Source of the DNA: Heritagella_A intestinalis
GTDB taxonomy: Bacteria; Bacillota; Clostridia; Oscillospirales; Acutalibacteraceae
Direction: 5' to 3'
NCBI GenBank assembly: GCA_904418995.1
Contig: CAJFQF010000001.1
Coordinates: forward strand, 199,295 to 263,294
Length of the DNA stretch: 64,000 nt
The position numbers and the translations under genes are program-made. The notes under the pieces were generated by a model. The model made no database searches, was not told the origin of the DNA, and was given only the letters and a program-made list of their open reading frames with translations. Below, piece by piece: positions 16,905 to 25,619 of the stretch. Within the stretch, counting starts at the first letter, position 1. Every line of letters starts with the position of its first letter.

Positions 16905-16934
16905 TTGACCAACAGCGGGAAAGAGCATATTATA
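16905..16934 (+). promoter_or_regulatory. Promoter of the metal-ATPase operon
   Basis: TTGACC (16905-16910), an 18-bp spacer and TATTAT (16929-16934). A small palindrome, TTGAATATTCAA (16962-16973), lies downstream and could bind an ArsR-type metal repressor; no such gene is in the window. Confidence 0.55.
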
Positions 16935-16995
16935 TGCATGGATGAACGATTAAACAACTATTGAATATTCAAAATCAGGAAAGGAGCCCTTACCC

Positions 16996-17214
16996 ATGAA
17001 AAAGGCATACAAAATTGAAGTGGATTGCGCCAACTGCGCCAACAAGATGGAGGAAGCTGCCCGGAAAACTCCCGGCGTCAAAGGGGCGGTGGTGAACTTT
17101 ATGACCCTGAAGATGAATGTGGAGTTCGATGAGGGCCAGGACCACAGGGCCGTCATGGAGCAGGTGCGCCGAAACTGCAAGCGGGTGGAAGACGACTGCG
17201 AAATCTATCTGTAA
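16996..17214 (+). CDS. Small heavy-metal-associated domain protein
   Basis: This 72-residue protein is a single HMA-like domain with a ferredoxin-like fold. It has a CANCA metal-binding motif (residues 12-16) in the sequence VDCANCANKMEEAARKTPGV. It starts at ATG 16996 after AGGAAAGGAG and is 27 bp upstream of the P-type ATPase, which lacks its own N-terminal HMA domain. The likely role is to bind and hand over a soft or borderline metal ion to the ATPase. Extra Cys residues (NCKRVEDDC) near the C-terminus are unusual and may add ligands. Confidence 0.85.
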   Translation: MKKAYKIEVDCANCANKMEEAARKTPGVKGAVVNFMTLKMNVEFDEGQDHRAVMEQVRRNCKRVEDDCEIYL

Positions 17215-17241
17215 GGCGCTTCCTGATTTTGCGAAGAAGGG

Positions 17242-19263
17242 ATGGTTACAACCATGCAGGAACTCATCGTGGAAGGGCTGCTCCTCATCGTTGCGGTGAT
17301 GGCGGTGGCGCTGCTCCTAGTGGGCAGGCGAAAAAACAGCATGACTAAAAAACAGCAGAAGATGCTGGGCCGGATTCTGGCCGCTGCCCTCCTGCTGCTG
17401 GTGCTCCAGATCTTGCCGGAGAACCTGTTCAGCCCCCTGGACGGGCTGCTCTCCGGGTTGGCCTATTGGGGAAAGCTGGCTCTGTATCTGGTGGATTACC
17501 TGATTATCGGCTATGACATTCTCCTGAAGGCCGGAAAGGGCATTAAAAACGGCCAGATTTTTGACGAGTGCTTTTTGATGGCTATCGCCACTGTAGGCGC
17601 CATTGCCTTAGCACTGTATGAGGGCAGCAGCGACTACACTGAGGCCATCGCGGTGATGCTGTTCTACCAGATTGGCGAATGGTTCCAGGGCTATGCCGTG
17701 GGAAAGAGCCGCCGGAATATCAGCGAGCTCATGGATATCCGGCCAGACTACGCCAATGTAGAACGAAACGGCAAGTTGGAAAAGGTGGACCCGGATGAAG
17801 TGGAGATTGGCAGTGTGATTGTGGTACAGCCTGGGGAGAAGGTGCCTATTGACGGCGTGATTGAAGAAGGCGCATCCACGCTGAACACCAGCGCTCTCAC
17901 TGGTGAGAGCCTGCCCCGAGAGGCCAGAGCCGGAGACGAGATTATCAGTGGCTGTATCAATATGACCGGTGTGCTGAAAATCCGTACCACCAAGGAATTT
18001 GGGGAATCCACAGTTTCCAAAATCCTGGATTTGGTGGAGAACGCCAGCTCCCGGAAATCCAAATCCGAGGACTTTATCTCCAAGTTCGCCCGTGTCTACA
18101 CTCCGGCAGTTTGTATTGCCGCCCTGGCTTTGGCCCTGCTGCTGCCGTTGGGAAGCCTGGTTTTGGGAATGGATCCCCTGTGGGAACAGTGGGTGTACCG
18201 GGCCCTGACCTTCCTGGTCATCTCCTGCCCCTGCGCCTTGGTTATCAGTATCCCTCTGTCCTTCTTCGCGGGAATCGGCGGCGCCAGCAATGCGGGCGTT
18301 TTGGTGAAGGGTTCCAACTATCTGGAAGCCCTGTCCCAGACCAAAATGGTGGTGTTCGATAAGACTGGAACCCTGACCCGTGGGGTCTTTGAAGTCAACG
18401 GCATCCACCACAACGAGATGGAAAACGAAAAGCTTCTGGAATACGCAGCCCTGGCGGAGAGCGCTTCTTCCCACCCCATCAGCAAGAGCCTCCAGCGGGC
18501 CTATGGCAAGGAGCTCGACCGCTCCCGGGTGACGGACATCCAGGAAATCAGCGGCAACGGCGTCCTGGCCAAGGTGGACGGCGTCCAGGTGGCCGCCGGC
18601 AACAACAAGCTCATGGAGCGGCTGGGCGTCCCTTACATCAACTGCCATAAGGTGGGCACCATTATCCACATGGCCGTTAATGGAGAATATGCCGGGCATA
18701 TTGTGATTTCCGATATTGTCAAGCCCCACGCCCAGGAGGCTGTTCAGGCCCTGAAGTCTGCCGGCATCCGGGAGACCGTCATGCTCACCGGCGACGCCAA
18801 ACGGGTGGCCGACCAAGTGGGGAAGGAGTTGGGCATAGACCAGGTATACAGCGAACTGCTCCCGGCGGATAAGGTGGAAAAGGTGGAGGAACTCCTGCGA
18901 ACCAAGCCGGAGAAGGCCAAGCTGGCCTTTGTGGGGGACGGCATCAACGATGCCCCGGTGCTGCGCCGGGCAGATATTGGCATCGCTATGGGGGCCATGG
19001 GCTCCGATGCGGCCATTGAAGCGGCGGATGTGGTGCTCATGGACGACGACCCCCTGAAGATTTCCAAGGCCATCAAAATTTCCCGGAAGTGCCTGGGGAT
19101 TGTGTATCAGAACATCGTGTTCGCCATCGGCATCAAACTCATCTGCCTGGTGCTGGGGGCCTTCGGTATCGCCGATATGTGGCTGGCCATCTTCGCTGAC
19201 GTAGGCGTCATGGTGCTGGCCGTCCTCAATGCTATCCGAGCCATGTTTGTCAAGAAGCTGTAA
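17242..19263 (+). CDS. cadA: Heavy-metal P1B-type ATPase (Cd/Zn/Co/Pb class)
   Basis: This membrane pump exports divalent metal ions using ATP. The 673-residue protein lacks an N-terminal metal-binding domain, which is supplied by the small gene upstream. Eight helices are expected. Key sites are SALTGES (actuator), the transmembrane metal motif CPCALVIS, the phosphorylation site FDKTGTLTRG, SSHPISKS (the HP motif), MLTGDAKR and VGDGINDAP. The final helix region contains MWLAIFADVGVM, whose Asp is the signature of the Zn/Cd/Pb class. The ATG at 17242 has GAAGGG upstream. The gene symbol denotes the family; the preferred metal is unproven. Confidence 0.9.
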   Translation: MVTTMQELIVEGLLLIVAVMAVALLLVGRRKNSMTKKQQKMLGRILAAALLLLVLQILPENLFSPLDGLLSGLAYWGKLALYLVDYLIIGYDILLKAGKGIKNGQIFDECFLMAIATVGAIALALYEGSSDYTEAIAVMLFYQIGEWFQGYAVGKSRRNISELMDIRPDYANVERNGKLEKVDPDEVEIGSVIVVQPGEKVPIDGVIEEGASTLNTSALTGESLPREARAGDEIISGCINMTGVLKIRTTKEFGESTVSKILDLVENASSRKSKSEDFISKFARVYTPAVCIAALALALLLPLGSLVLGMDPLWEQWVYRALTFLVISCPCALVISIPLSFFAGIGGASNAGVLVKGSNYLEALSQTKMVVFDKTGTLTRGVFEVNGIHHNEMENEKLLEYAALAESASSHPISKSLQRAYGKELDRSRVTDIQEISGNGVLAKVDGVQVAAGNNKLMERLGVPYINCHKVGTIIHMAVNGEYAGHIVISDIVKPHAQEAVQALKSAGIRETVMLTGDAKRVADQVGKELGIDQVYSELLPADKVEKVEELLRTKPEKAKLAFVGDGINDAPVLRRADIGIAMGAMGSDAAIEAADVVLMDDDPLKISKAIKISRKCLGIVYQNIVFAIGIKLICLVLGAFGIADMWLAIFADVGVMVLAVLNAIRAMFVKKL

Positions 19264-19291
19264 ATCGAAAAGGAAATCCCTTTCCATAGAG

Positions 19292-19335
19292 AAACCCCGC
19301 CTTACCGGTAAGAAAACCGGCAGAGCGGGGTTTTT
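19292..19335. terminator. Terminator after cadA, possibly bidirectional
   Basis: AAACCCCGC (19292-19300) and GCGGGGTTT (19325-19333) flank an inner CCGGT/ACCGG hairpin and end in TTTTT. The next gene converges from the other strand, so the hairpin may serve both. Confidence 0.8.
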
Positions 19336-19348
19336 GTGATAATCATTG

Positions 19349-19792
19349 TTAAATTTTTGGAAGTTCCTCTTCTTTAACGAGAATTTCTTCATAGTCCAGC
19401 GACTCCCACAAGGCGTCTCCATCCGGCACTTCCTTTAGTCGGTGGCGCGTCTCATCAGATTGGGACTGAGCCCAGTCGCTGTTGATTTGGACGACAATAC
19501 GGGAGCCGTCCGAAAAAAAGAGCTGAAAACACATTCCCATTCCGCCATCGGGGATATTGGTTTCGTCCCCTTGGCCAACGGTTCGCAGGCCGTTGAGCAT
19601 TTCCACAATCTGCTGGATATCATCCCGGCCGGTGACGGTTTTCTTCACGGCTTGGGCGGGCGCAGAATCGGTAAACACCTCTACAGATTCCACTTGCTCC
19701 GGGTCGAAGTCGTATAATGGACTGCCCTGACAGCCAGCAAGAGGAAAAAGCAGGAACAAAAGGGCGAAAAGGGCGAGTACTTTCTTTTTCAC
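19349..19792 (-). CDS. Small secreted lipoprotein of unknown function
   Basis: The GTG at 19792 is chosen because AGGAGG lies 6-7 bp upstream; the longer reading frame has no such site. The 147-residue product begins with a lipoprotein signal (VKKKVLALFALLFLLFPLAGC), so it should be anchored to the outer face of the membrane by a lipidated Cys. The rest is a compact domain (VESVEVFTDSAPAQAV, DDIQQIVEMLNGLRTV, GMCFQLFFSDGSRIVVQIN) with an alternating strand and helix pattern. I do not recognise a family with confidence. It lies 71 bp downstream of two tandem secreted paralogues on the same strand and may belong with them. Confidence 0.75.
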   Translation of the reverse strand: MKKKVLALFALLFLLFPLAGCQGSPLYDFDPEQVESVEVFTDSAPAQAVKKTVTGRDDIQQIVEMLNGLRTVGQGDETNIPDGGMGMCFQLFFSDGSRIVVQINSDWAQSQSDETRHRLKEVPDGDALWESLDYEEILVKEEELPKI

Positions 19793-19863
19793 AGGGAATC
19801 CTCCTTTTTTGCGCCGGCAGGGCGGGGGTTGTTTGTGTTGTGTGGGATTGTTTTTTGCGCCGG

Positions 19864-20754
19864 TTAGGCAGCGCGCCGCCGCCGGACTACCACCGCCACA
19901 ATGAGGGCGATGACCATAAGGCCCGCCAGGCCCAGCCCTACGGGAAGAACCCATTCCATCTGGTTGGAAGTGGAAGAGCTGTCCAGATAGGAGGCGTCCA
20001 GGATGGGGCCGCCCATCAGCTCCGGGTTGGGCGGGGGCATATTGCGGGCCACTTGGGCGATTTTGTCATACTGGAAAATCCCGTCGTCCAAAGAGAACCC
20101 CGGGGCCACCAGCGCCTGCTTCTCCTCTTCGGAGCCTTCCAGGTATAGGGGATACTGGGCCTCTATGAAATATTGGGCCTCTCCATTTTCAAATACAACG
20201 GACACCGGCTGCTGGATATGGGTCAGCCCGTCTACCAGCACGGCGGTGTAGTTCCCTTGGGGAAGCCGGTCTATGCGCTGAGACGCAGCCTCCGCATAGG
20301 GCAGAGGGGAATCCTCCTGGTACTCCTGGCCGGCACCGACAGTCCAGGTTTCGCCGTCCCAGGATACCGGCACATTATAGGAGCTGCCGTGCAGATGGGG
20401 GAAGGGAATGACCCAGGAATAGGGCCCCTCCTCCAAAGCGGCCCGGAGTTCTTCTTCCCCGGCCGTGTCCATCTGGAGGATTTGGGTATCCCGATAGACT
20501 TTATAGGCGTTGGCATAGTACCCTGTCAAATCGTCGGGGATGTCCTCCGCGCCGCTGTAGCCCACGGCCAGCCGAAGCTCCTTTAGAATATCGTCCTCCA
20601 ATGCGGTTACTTCGGCATAGTCGGGGTTTTCCTGGGTGAGGAATTCAAAAAGCTGGCCCGAGGTGGTTTCCGCAGCAAAAGATGGCGCCACCATCCCCAA
20701 AAGCAGGGCGCAGGCCATGAGGACCGAGGCCAGCCGAGAAACAAACCGTTTCAT
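19864..20754 (-). CDS. Membrane-anchored secreted protein, paralogue A
   Basis: The function is unknown. The 296-residue protein has a signal peptide (about 1-28, ending SFAAE), an extracytoplasmic region (about 30-260) and a C-terminal membrane helix (about 265-288) followed by RRRRAA, with no sorting motif. It matches the neighbour at 20913-21794 along its whole length: PDYAEVTALEDDIL, AYKVYRDTQIL, EEELRAALEEGPYSWVIPFP, RLPQGNYTAVLVDGL and APGFSLDDGI all have close counterparts. The pair arose by tandem duplication. The ectodomain has few Cys residues and no enzyme motif that I can name. Downstream lies the small lipoprotein gene. Confidence 0.8.
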   Translation of the reverse strand: MKRFVSRLASVLMACALLLGMVAPSFAAETTSGQLFEFLTQENPDYAEVTALEDDILKELRLAVGYSGAEDIPDDLTGYYANAYKVYRDTQILQMDTAGEEELRAALEEGPYSWVIPFPHLHGSSYNVPVSWDGETWTVGAGQEYQEDSPLPYAEAASQRIDRLPQGNYTAVLVDGLTHIQQPVSVVFENGEAQYFIEAQYPLYLEGSEEEKQALVAPGFSLDDGIFQYDKIAQVARNMPPPNPELMGGPILDASYLDSSSTSNQMEWVLPVGLGLAGLMVIALIVAVVVRRRRAA

Positions 20755-20912
20755 GTCTCTGTCTCCTTTCCTGATTTTTGGGAACCGGCAGCCAACGGCT
20801 CCGGGAGAACCGCCGGCTGTGGGAAGGATGCTGGTTCATGGGGCCCACCCCTTTCTATCATTTCTTTTCTTCAGATACAGGGCCCGCCGGCAGTATCCGG
20901 CCCCGAATCCCC

Positions 20913-21794
20913 TCAGGGGTTCCGGCGGCCCTTTCTGGCCATAATCAGGATGGCCGCAGCAATCCCCACCGCCGCCACAATGACAATGCTCCACCAGGCA
21001 GGGGAAAATTCCCAGGCCGTGGAGGCGGGTTCGCCGTCCAGATACCCGGCGTTGAGGGCGGGGAGGGTCAGCAAATCCGGGGAGGGAACGGGGGCGTTGC
21101 GCACGGTTTGGGACACTTTTTTATAGTCGTAGACGCCGTCCTCCAGGGAAAACCCCGGGGCCAGGAGCTTTTGTTTCTGCTGGTCAGAGCCTTCCAGGGG
21201 CAGAGGATACTGGGATTCCACTAAATAGCGGGCTTCCCCCTCCTGGAACACCACCGCCACCGGCTGCTGGATGTAGTTCAGGCCTCCCACCAGGACAGCG
21301 GAGTAGTCCCCCTGGGGAAGCCGGGCCATGCGCTTTGCCGCAGGTACCAGGTAGGAAACCTCTGGGTCGGATTCATATTCTTCCACAGAGCTGACAGACC
21401 ATTGGCCACCTCTTTTCAGGACACAGGCTTTGCGGGTATACCCGTTATAGTCCGGAAATGGCAGCATCCAGTAATAGTCGCCTTTTTCCAAGGCAGCGCG
21501 GATTTCCTCTTCGTCAGCCGTGTTCATGGAAAGGATTTGAGTATCTATGTAGACCTTGTAGGCTTCCGTGTACAGGGGCTTGAAATCGTCTGGGATTTTT
21601 CCAGACAGGCTGGTGGATGTGCGCAAACGGTCCAATACCTCGTCCTCCAAGGCTGTTACCTCCGGATAGTCAGGGCTTTTCTCAGACAGATATTCAAATT
21701 CTTCATAATAGCTGCTGGTTTCAGCGGCCCCAACGGAAAACACCGTCCCAAAACACAGGGCGCAGACTACCAACAAGGAAAACAGCCGTTTCAT
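20913..21794 (-). CDS. Membrane-anchored secreted protein, paralogue B
   Basis: The ATG at 21794 is preferred over one at 21806, which sits directly on the GGGG ribosome binding site. The 293-residue product has a signal peptide (about 1-24, ending SVGAAE), an ectodomain and a C-terminal membrane helix (about 263-284) with a KGRRNP tail. Shared blocks with paralogue A include PDYPEVTALEDEVL, AYKVYIDTQILSMNTA, EEEIRAALEKGDYYWMLPFP, RLPQGDYSAVLVGGLNYIQQ and APGFSLEDGVYDYKK. No known family is recognised. It is transcribed first, with paralogue A about 160 bp downstream. Confidence 0.8.
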   Translation of the reverse strand: MKRLFSLLVVCALCFGTVFSVGAAETSSYYEEFEYLSEKSPDYPEVTALEDEVLDRLRTSTSLSGKIPDDFKPLYTEAYKVYIDTQILSMNTADEEEIRAALEKGDYYWMLPFPDYNGYTRKACVLKRGGQWSVSSVEEYESDPEVSYLVPAAKRMARLPQGDYSAVLVGGLNYIQQPVAVVFQEGEARYLVESQYPLPLEGSDQQKQKLLAPGFSLEDGVYDYKKVSQTVRNAPVPSPDLLTLPALNAGYLDGEPASTAWEFSPAWWSIVIVAAVGIAAAILIMARKGRRNP

Positions 21795-21945
21795 TTTCAA
21801 TTCCATCCCCTTTATTTCTGCAAATTAGCACATTTTCACAAAACAATTATAGCAGATTTCTATAAAAAAGAGAAGTGGCAACCGTGCCAAGAAACTGTAG
21901 GGATTCTATGCAAACTAACGGGGATTTCAAAGTAGGAAAAGCATT

Positions 21946-22701
21946 TCAATCCAAAACGATTCCCACCGGGCAGTGGTCGCTGCCCAAAACCTGGGAGTAA
22001 ATGCGGCTTTCTGTCAGGCGGGGGAGGAGCCGCTGGGAAATCAGGAAATAGTCAATACGCCATCCGGTGTTATTGGCCCGGGCATTGCCCATATAGGACC
22101 ACCAGGTGTAGGCGCCGGTTTCCTCCGGATGCAGGGCCCGGAAGGTATCCACAAAACCGCTGGCCAGCAGCTCGGAGAATTTTCCCCGCTCCTCATAGGA
22201 ATAACCGGCGCTGCCAATGTTGGGCTTGGGATTTTTCAGGTCAATGGGCCGATGGGCCACGTTCATATCCCCGCAGACAATGACGGGCTTTTTGGCGTCC
22301 AGGGCCATGAGATACTTGCGGAAAGCATCCTCCCAGGCCATGCGGTAGTCAATGCGCACCAGTTCCCGCTGGGAATTGGGGGTGTACACCGTCACCAGGT
22401 AGAAATCTTCCATCTCCAGGGTAATGCAGCGCCCCTCTCCCTTGTGGGCATCGTCCCCAATGTCATAGAGGATGGAAAGAGGCTGCTGCCGGGTAATAAT
22501 AGCCGTGCCGGAATACCCCTTTTTCTCGGCGGAATTCCAGTACATCTCATAGCCTTCCGGGAGCTGGAAATCCGCCTGCTCCGGCTGCATTTTGGTTTCC
22601 TGGATGCAGAAAAAATCCGCTTGCTGTTCCTGGAAAAATTCCAGGAAGCCTTTGCTGAGACACGCCCGCAGGCCGTTTACATTCCACGATATAAATTTCA
22701 T
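21946..22701 (-). CDS. exoA: Exodeoxyribonuclease III / AP endonuclease
   Basis: The enzyme acts in base-excision repair, cutting DNA at abasic sites and removing 3' blocks. The 251-residue protein shows the family motifs in order: MKFISWNVNGLRA (metal-site Asn), FFCIQETKM (metal-binding Glu), YSGTAI, TVYTPNSQ (active-site Tyr), VCGDMNVAH (catalytic Asp and Asn) and the C-terminal RIDYFLIS and GSDHCPVGI (catalytic Asp-His pair). Length and motifs are complete. It is divergently oriented to the cyclophilin gene. Confidence 0.95.
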   Translation of the reverse strand: MKFISWNVNGLRACLSKGFLEFFQEQQADFFCIQETKMQPEQADFQLPEGYEMYWNSAEKKGYSGTAIITRQQPLSILYDIGDDAHKGEGRCITLEMEDFYLVTVYTPNSQRELVRIDYRMAWEDAFRKYLMALDAKKPVIVCGDMNVAHRPIDLKNPKPNIGSAGYSYEERGKFSELLASGFVDTFRALHPEETGAYTWWSYMGNARANNTGWRIDYFLISQRLLPRLTESRIYSQVLGSDHCPVGIVLD

Positions 22702-22816
22702 CAGAGAGCCGCCTCCTATAGCTTTAAAATGGGCGCCTTTGGCGCAGATTCAGTATATCACAAAAGCCTGGAAAGAAAAAGCCGGGAACAGGAAGAGAGA
22801 AAAGCCCCCTTTCCGG

Positions 22817-22845
22817 TTGTTTTTTCCTTTTGGGGAAGGTATAAT
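22817..22845 (+). promoter_or_regulatory. Promoter of the cyclophilin gene
   Basis: TTGTTT (22817-22822), a 17-bp spacer and a perfect TATAAT (22840-22845). Confidence 0.7.
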
Positions 22846-22928
22846 AAAAGCAGACAATATCCGCAGCTGCCCGTTGAGATAAAAGTTTAAAATGCAAAGA
22901 TAACGTATTTTTAGAAAGGGGAATTTTT

Positions 22929-23456
22929 ATGAACCATCCCATCGTGACTTTCCAGACCACTGCCGGTACCTTTAAGGCGGAGCTTTATCCGGAGATCGCC
23001 CCCAATACCGTCAAGAACTTTGTCTCCCTGGTGAAGAAGGGCTTCTATGACGGCACTATCTTCCACCGGGTCATCCCCGGATTTATGATTCAGGGCGGCG
23101 ACCCCGAGGGCAGCGGTATGGGCGGCCCCGGCTACGGCATCAAGGGTGAATTTGCCGCTAACGGCTTCCCCAATGACCTGCGCCACACCCGGGGGGTTCT
23201 GTCTATGGCCCGCTCCATGCGGCCCAACAGCGCTGGTTCCCAGTTCTTTGTCATGGTAGCCGACGCCCCTCACCTGGACGGCCAGTATGCCGCTTTCGGC
23301 AAGGTCATCGAGGGAATGGAAGCCGCCGACGCCATTGTGGCCGCCAAGCGGGACTACAGCGACCGTCCCTATGAGGATCAGATCATGGAAAAAGTCACGG
23401 TGGATACCTTTGGAGAAGAGTATGAGGAGCCGGAAACGGGGCCGGAGCACGGCTGA
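22929..23456 (+). CDS. ppiB: Peptidyl-prolyl cis-trans isomerase, cyclophilin type
   Basis: This cytoplasmic folding helper isomerises Xaa-Pro bonds. The 175-residue protein is a single cyclophilin domain with IFHRVIPGFMIQGGDPEG (catalytic Arg and the Phe/Met/Gln pocket), the GVLSMAR block, NSAGSQFFVMV and HLDGQYAAFGKVIEGME. There is no signal peptide. It starts at ATG 22929 after GAAAGGGG. An acidic Glu-rich tail follows the domain. The downstream GH125 gene is only 54 bp away and may be co-transcribed. Confidence 0.94.
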   Translation: MNHPIVTFQTTAGTFKAELYPEIAPNTVKNFVSLVKKGFYDGTIFHRVIPGFMIQGGDPEGSGMGGPGYGIKGEFAANGFPNDLRHTRGVLSMARSMRPNSAGSQFFVMVADAPHLDGQYAAFGKVIEGMEAADAIVAAKRDYSDRPYEDQIMEKVTVDTFGEEYEEPETGPEHG

Positions 23457-23510
23457 TTTTGTTTCCCGTTCTTTCTCTTATCAATATAAAAGTAAAAGGA
23501 GTGTTTACAA

Positions 23511-24788
23511 ATGGCACTGCCCAACCTCAAGCCCGAAATCGACCGCATCTGCGAAAAGCTGGCCGGCCGGCCCAAGCTGGCCCAGCTCTTCCGGAATTGC
23601 TACCCCAACACCATGGACACCACGGTCCGCCAGATGGAGGACGGCACCACCTTCGTCCTCACCGGCGATATCCCCGCTATGTGGCTCCGTGATTCCACGG
23701 CCCAGGTGCGCCACTATCTGCCCCTGGCCGCCAAACAGGAGGATGTGGCCGATTTGATTGCCGGCCTGATTCGCCGCCAGATGTTCTACATTAACATCGA
23801 CCCCTATGCCAACGCCTTTAACGCCGAGCCCAACAGCCAGTGCTGGGAGCCCGATAAGCCCCGGCAGGGCCCCTGGGTGTGGGAGCGCAAGTACGAGATT
23901 GACTCCCTGTGCTATCCCATCCAGCTGTCCTGGCTTTTCTGGAAGGCCACCGGCCGCACGGATATTTTTGACAAGACTTTCTTTGACACCATGAACACCA
24001 TTGTGAGCCTGTGGAAGCGGGAGCAGAACCACGCCAATGACTCCGACTACTACTTCATCCGGAACACCGATTTGGCCCAAGATACCCTGAGCCACAACGG
24101 CCAGGGCGCCCCCTGCACGATCACCGGCATGACCTGGTGCGGCTTCCGTCCCAGCGACGACTCCTGCGTGTACCCCTACCTGATTCCCTCCAATATGTTC
24201 GCCTGCGTGGTACTGGGCTATTTGGCGGAAATTTACCGTGAAGTAGCTCACAACGAGTCCCAGGCGGAGGAAACCGAAAAGCTGGCTTCCCGGATCCGCG
24301 CCGGCATTGAGGAATACGGCGTGGTGAACCATCCCAAGTTCGGCAAAATCTACGTGTATGAGACCGATGGCATGGGCAACTACACCTACATGGACGACGC
24401 CAACGTGCCCAGTCTCATGTCCATCCCCTACCTGGGCTACTGCAGCCCCGACGATCCGGTGTACCAGAACACCCGTCGCTATGTGCTGAGCCACGAGAAC
24501 CCCTATTACTTTGAAGGCTCCTTTGCCAAGGGCGTGGGCAGCCCCCACACGCCGCCCCAGTATATCTGGCAGATTGCCCTGTCTATGCAGGGCCTCACCA
24601 GCACCAGCCGGGAGGAGCGCCTCCAGCTGCTGGAGATGCTGGAGAACAGCGACGGCGGCACCGGCTATATGCACGAGGGCTTCCATGTGGACGACCCCAC
24701 CAAGTTCACCCGGCCTTGGTTCGCCTGGTCCAACTCCCTGTTCAGCGAGTATGTTATGTTCTGCCTGGAGCAGGGCGACCTGGACTAA
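23511..24788 (+). CDS. Glycoside hydrolase family 125 exo-alpha-1,6-mannosidase
   Basis: This 425-residue cytoplasmic enzyme (no signal peptide) belongs to GH125, whose characterised members release terminal alpha-1,6-linked mannose. Recognisable blocks are GDIPAMWLRDSTAQVRHYLP near the N-terminus, EIDSLCYPIQLSW, GMTWCGFRPSDDSCVYPYLI, MDDANVPSLMSIPYLG and the C-terminal GTGYMHEGFHVDDP with TRPWFAWSNSLFSEYV. Length is typical and no key block is missing. The substrate is probably a mannan or N-glycan fragment imported from outside, but no sugar transporter is adjacent. The orphan MsmX-like ATPase at 5.4 kb could energise one. Confidence 0.88.
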   Translation: MALPNLKPEIDRICEKLAGRPKLAQLFRNCYPNTMDTTVRQMEDGTTFVLTGDIPAMWLRDSTAQVRHYLPLAAKQEDVADLIAGLIRRQMFYINIDPYANAFNAEPNSQCWEPDKPRQGPWVWERKYEIDSLCYPIQLSWLFWKATGRTDIFDKTFFDTMNTIVSLWKREQNHANDSDYYFIRNTDLAQDTLSHNGQGAPCTITGMTWCGFRPSDDSCVYPYLIPSNMFACVVLGYLAEIYREVAHNESQAEETEKLASRIRAGIEEYGVVNHPKFGKIYVYETDGMGNYTYMDDANVPSLMSIPYLGYCSPDDPVYQNTRRYVLSHENPYYFEGSFAKGVGSPHTPPQYIWQIALSMQGLTSTSREERLQLLEMLENSDGGTGYMHEGFHVDDPTKFTRPWFAWSNSLFSEYVMFCLEQGDLD

Positions 24789-24808
24789 ATCCTTCCATTT
24801 GCAATTCG

Positions 24809-24841
24809 GCTCCGCCGGCTTCTGCCCGGCGGGGCTTTTTT
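24809..24841 (+). terminator. Terminator after the GH125 gene
   Basis: GCTCCGCCGGC pairs with GCCCGGCGGGGC (one mismatch) and is followed by six T residues. Confidence 0.8.
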
Positions 24842-25545
24842 ACGGGATCCCCGCTCATGCAGGAGATTTCCACTGGCTTTGCAGCTTTATGCAGGGTATC
24901 GTCATTTTTATGCATTTTTCCCCGGTGGGAACTTTTGTCCCGGAAAAAGAGGGGAGAGGGGGAGGGGATTTCCTGTAAAATGCAGGAATGTGTTCCAAAT
25001 CTTGCATTTTTAAAAAAGAATTTTTTGTAAACATGCTTTTTTTGACGGAAACTCCTTTTAAATGCCCAGATTGGGCATTTTGATGCCGGAATTCACAGAA
25101 AGCACACTTGGGAAGGACAAAACCCGGGGGATTCCTTTTTACGCATACAGGTGTATTTCTTGTAAACACAAAACATAGAAGTGCCCTTCAGAAAGAGACA
25201 ATATAGAATGGTCATGTTATACAAAGGAAGCATTGGGGAGAATTCGCCTGCTAAAAAAGAGGAAAAACATACAGAACTGGCTTTAAAAAGCAAAAGAAGA
25301 GGAATTTTTGCAGAAAAATTCTTTTAAAGAAAAAAGCAGGCGGCAAGCTTTTCCGGCGGCACTGGGGAGGCCCCGTTTTATGAGAATTTAAGAAGAAAAT
25401 CCAGGAAAAACTTTTTGTGCAAAAAGTAAAGAAATTTGGCGGGCTTCTGTACGCTTTCCCCCGATGCTGGCAAACTGCATAAAAAACAGCAGAACATTCC
25501 GGCAGAGTTTCTTTTGAATCCCAAAGAAAGATTTGTGAATACGTC
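24842..25545. other. AT-rich non-coding stretch before the peptide transporter
   Basis: About 700 bp with no credible gene: the short frames here lack ribosome binding sites and family-like sequence. The stretch is visibly richer in A and T than its neighbours. TTGTAAACA occurs twice (about 25025 and 25160). I see no terminator, tRNA or repeat. It could be a long regulatory region or the remains of a lost gene. Confidence 0.5.
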
Positions 25546-25574
25546 TTGCAAAATGAATCGATTTGCAGTAGAAT
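25546..25574 (+). promoter_or_regulatory. Promoter of the oligopeptide transporter operon
   Basis: TTGCAA (25546-25551), a 17-bp spacer and TAGAAT (25569-25574) lie 46 bp before the binding-protein start. Confidence 0.6.
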
Positions 25575-25619
25575 ATGCAAGAGGCAAATACTCAAAATTC
25601 ATATGGAGGGATCTATGAA

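Noticed and set aside
17608..19422. Minus-strand open frame of about 600 codons across the metal ATPase
   Set aside because: The opposite strand carries every P-type ATPase motif in order, and the antisense translation is low-complexity without a start signal.
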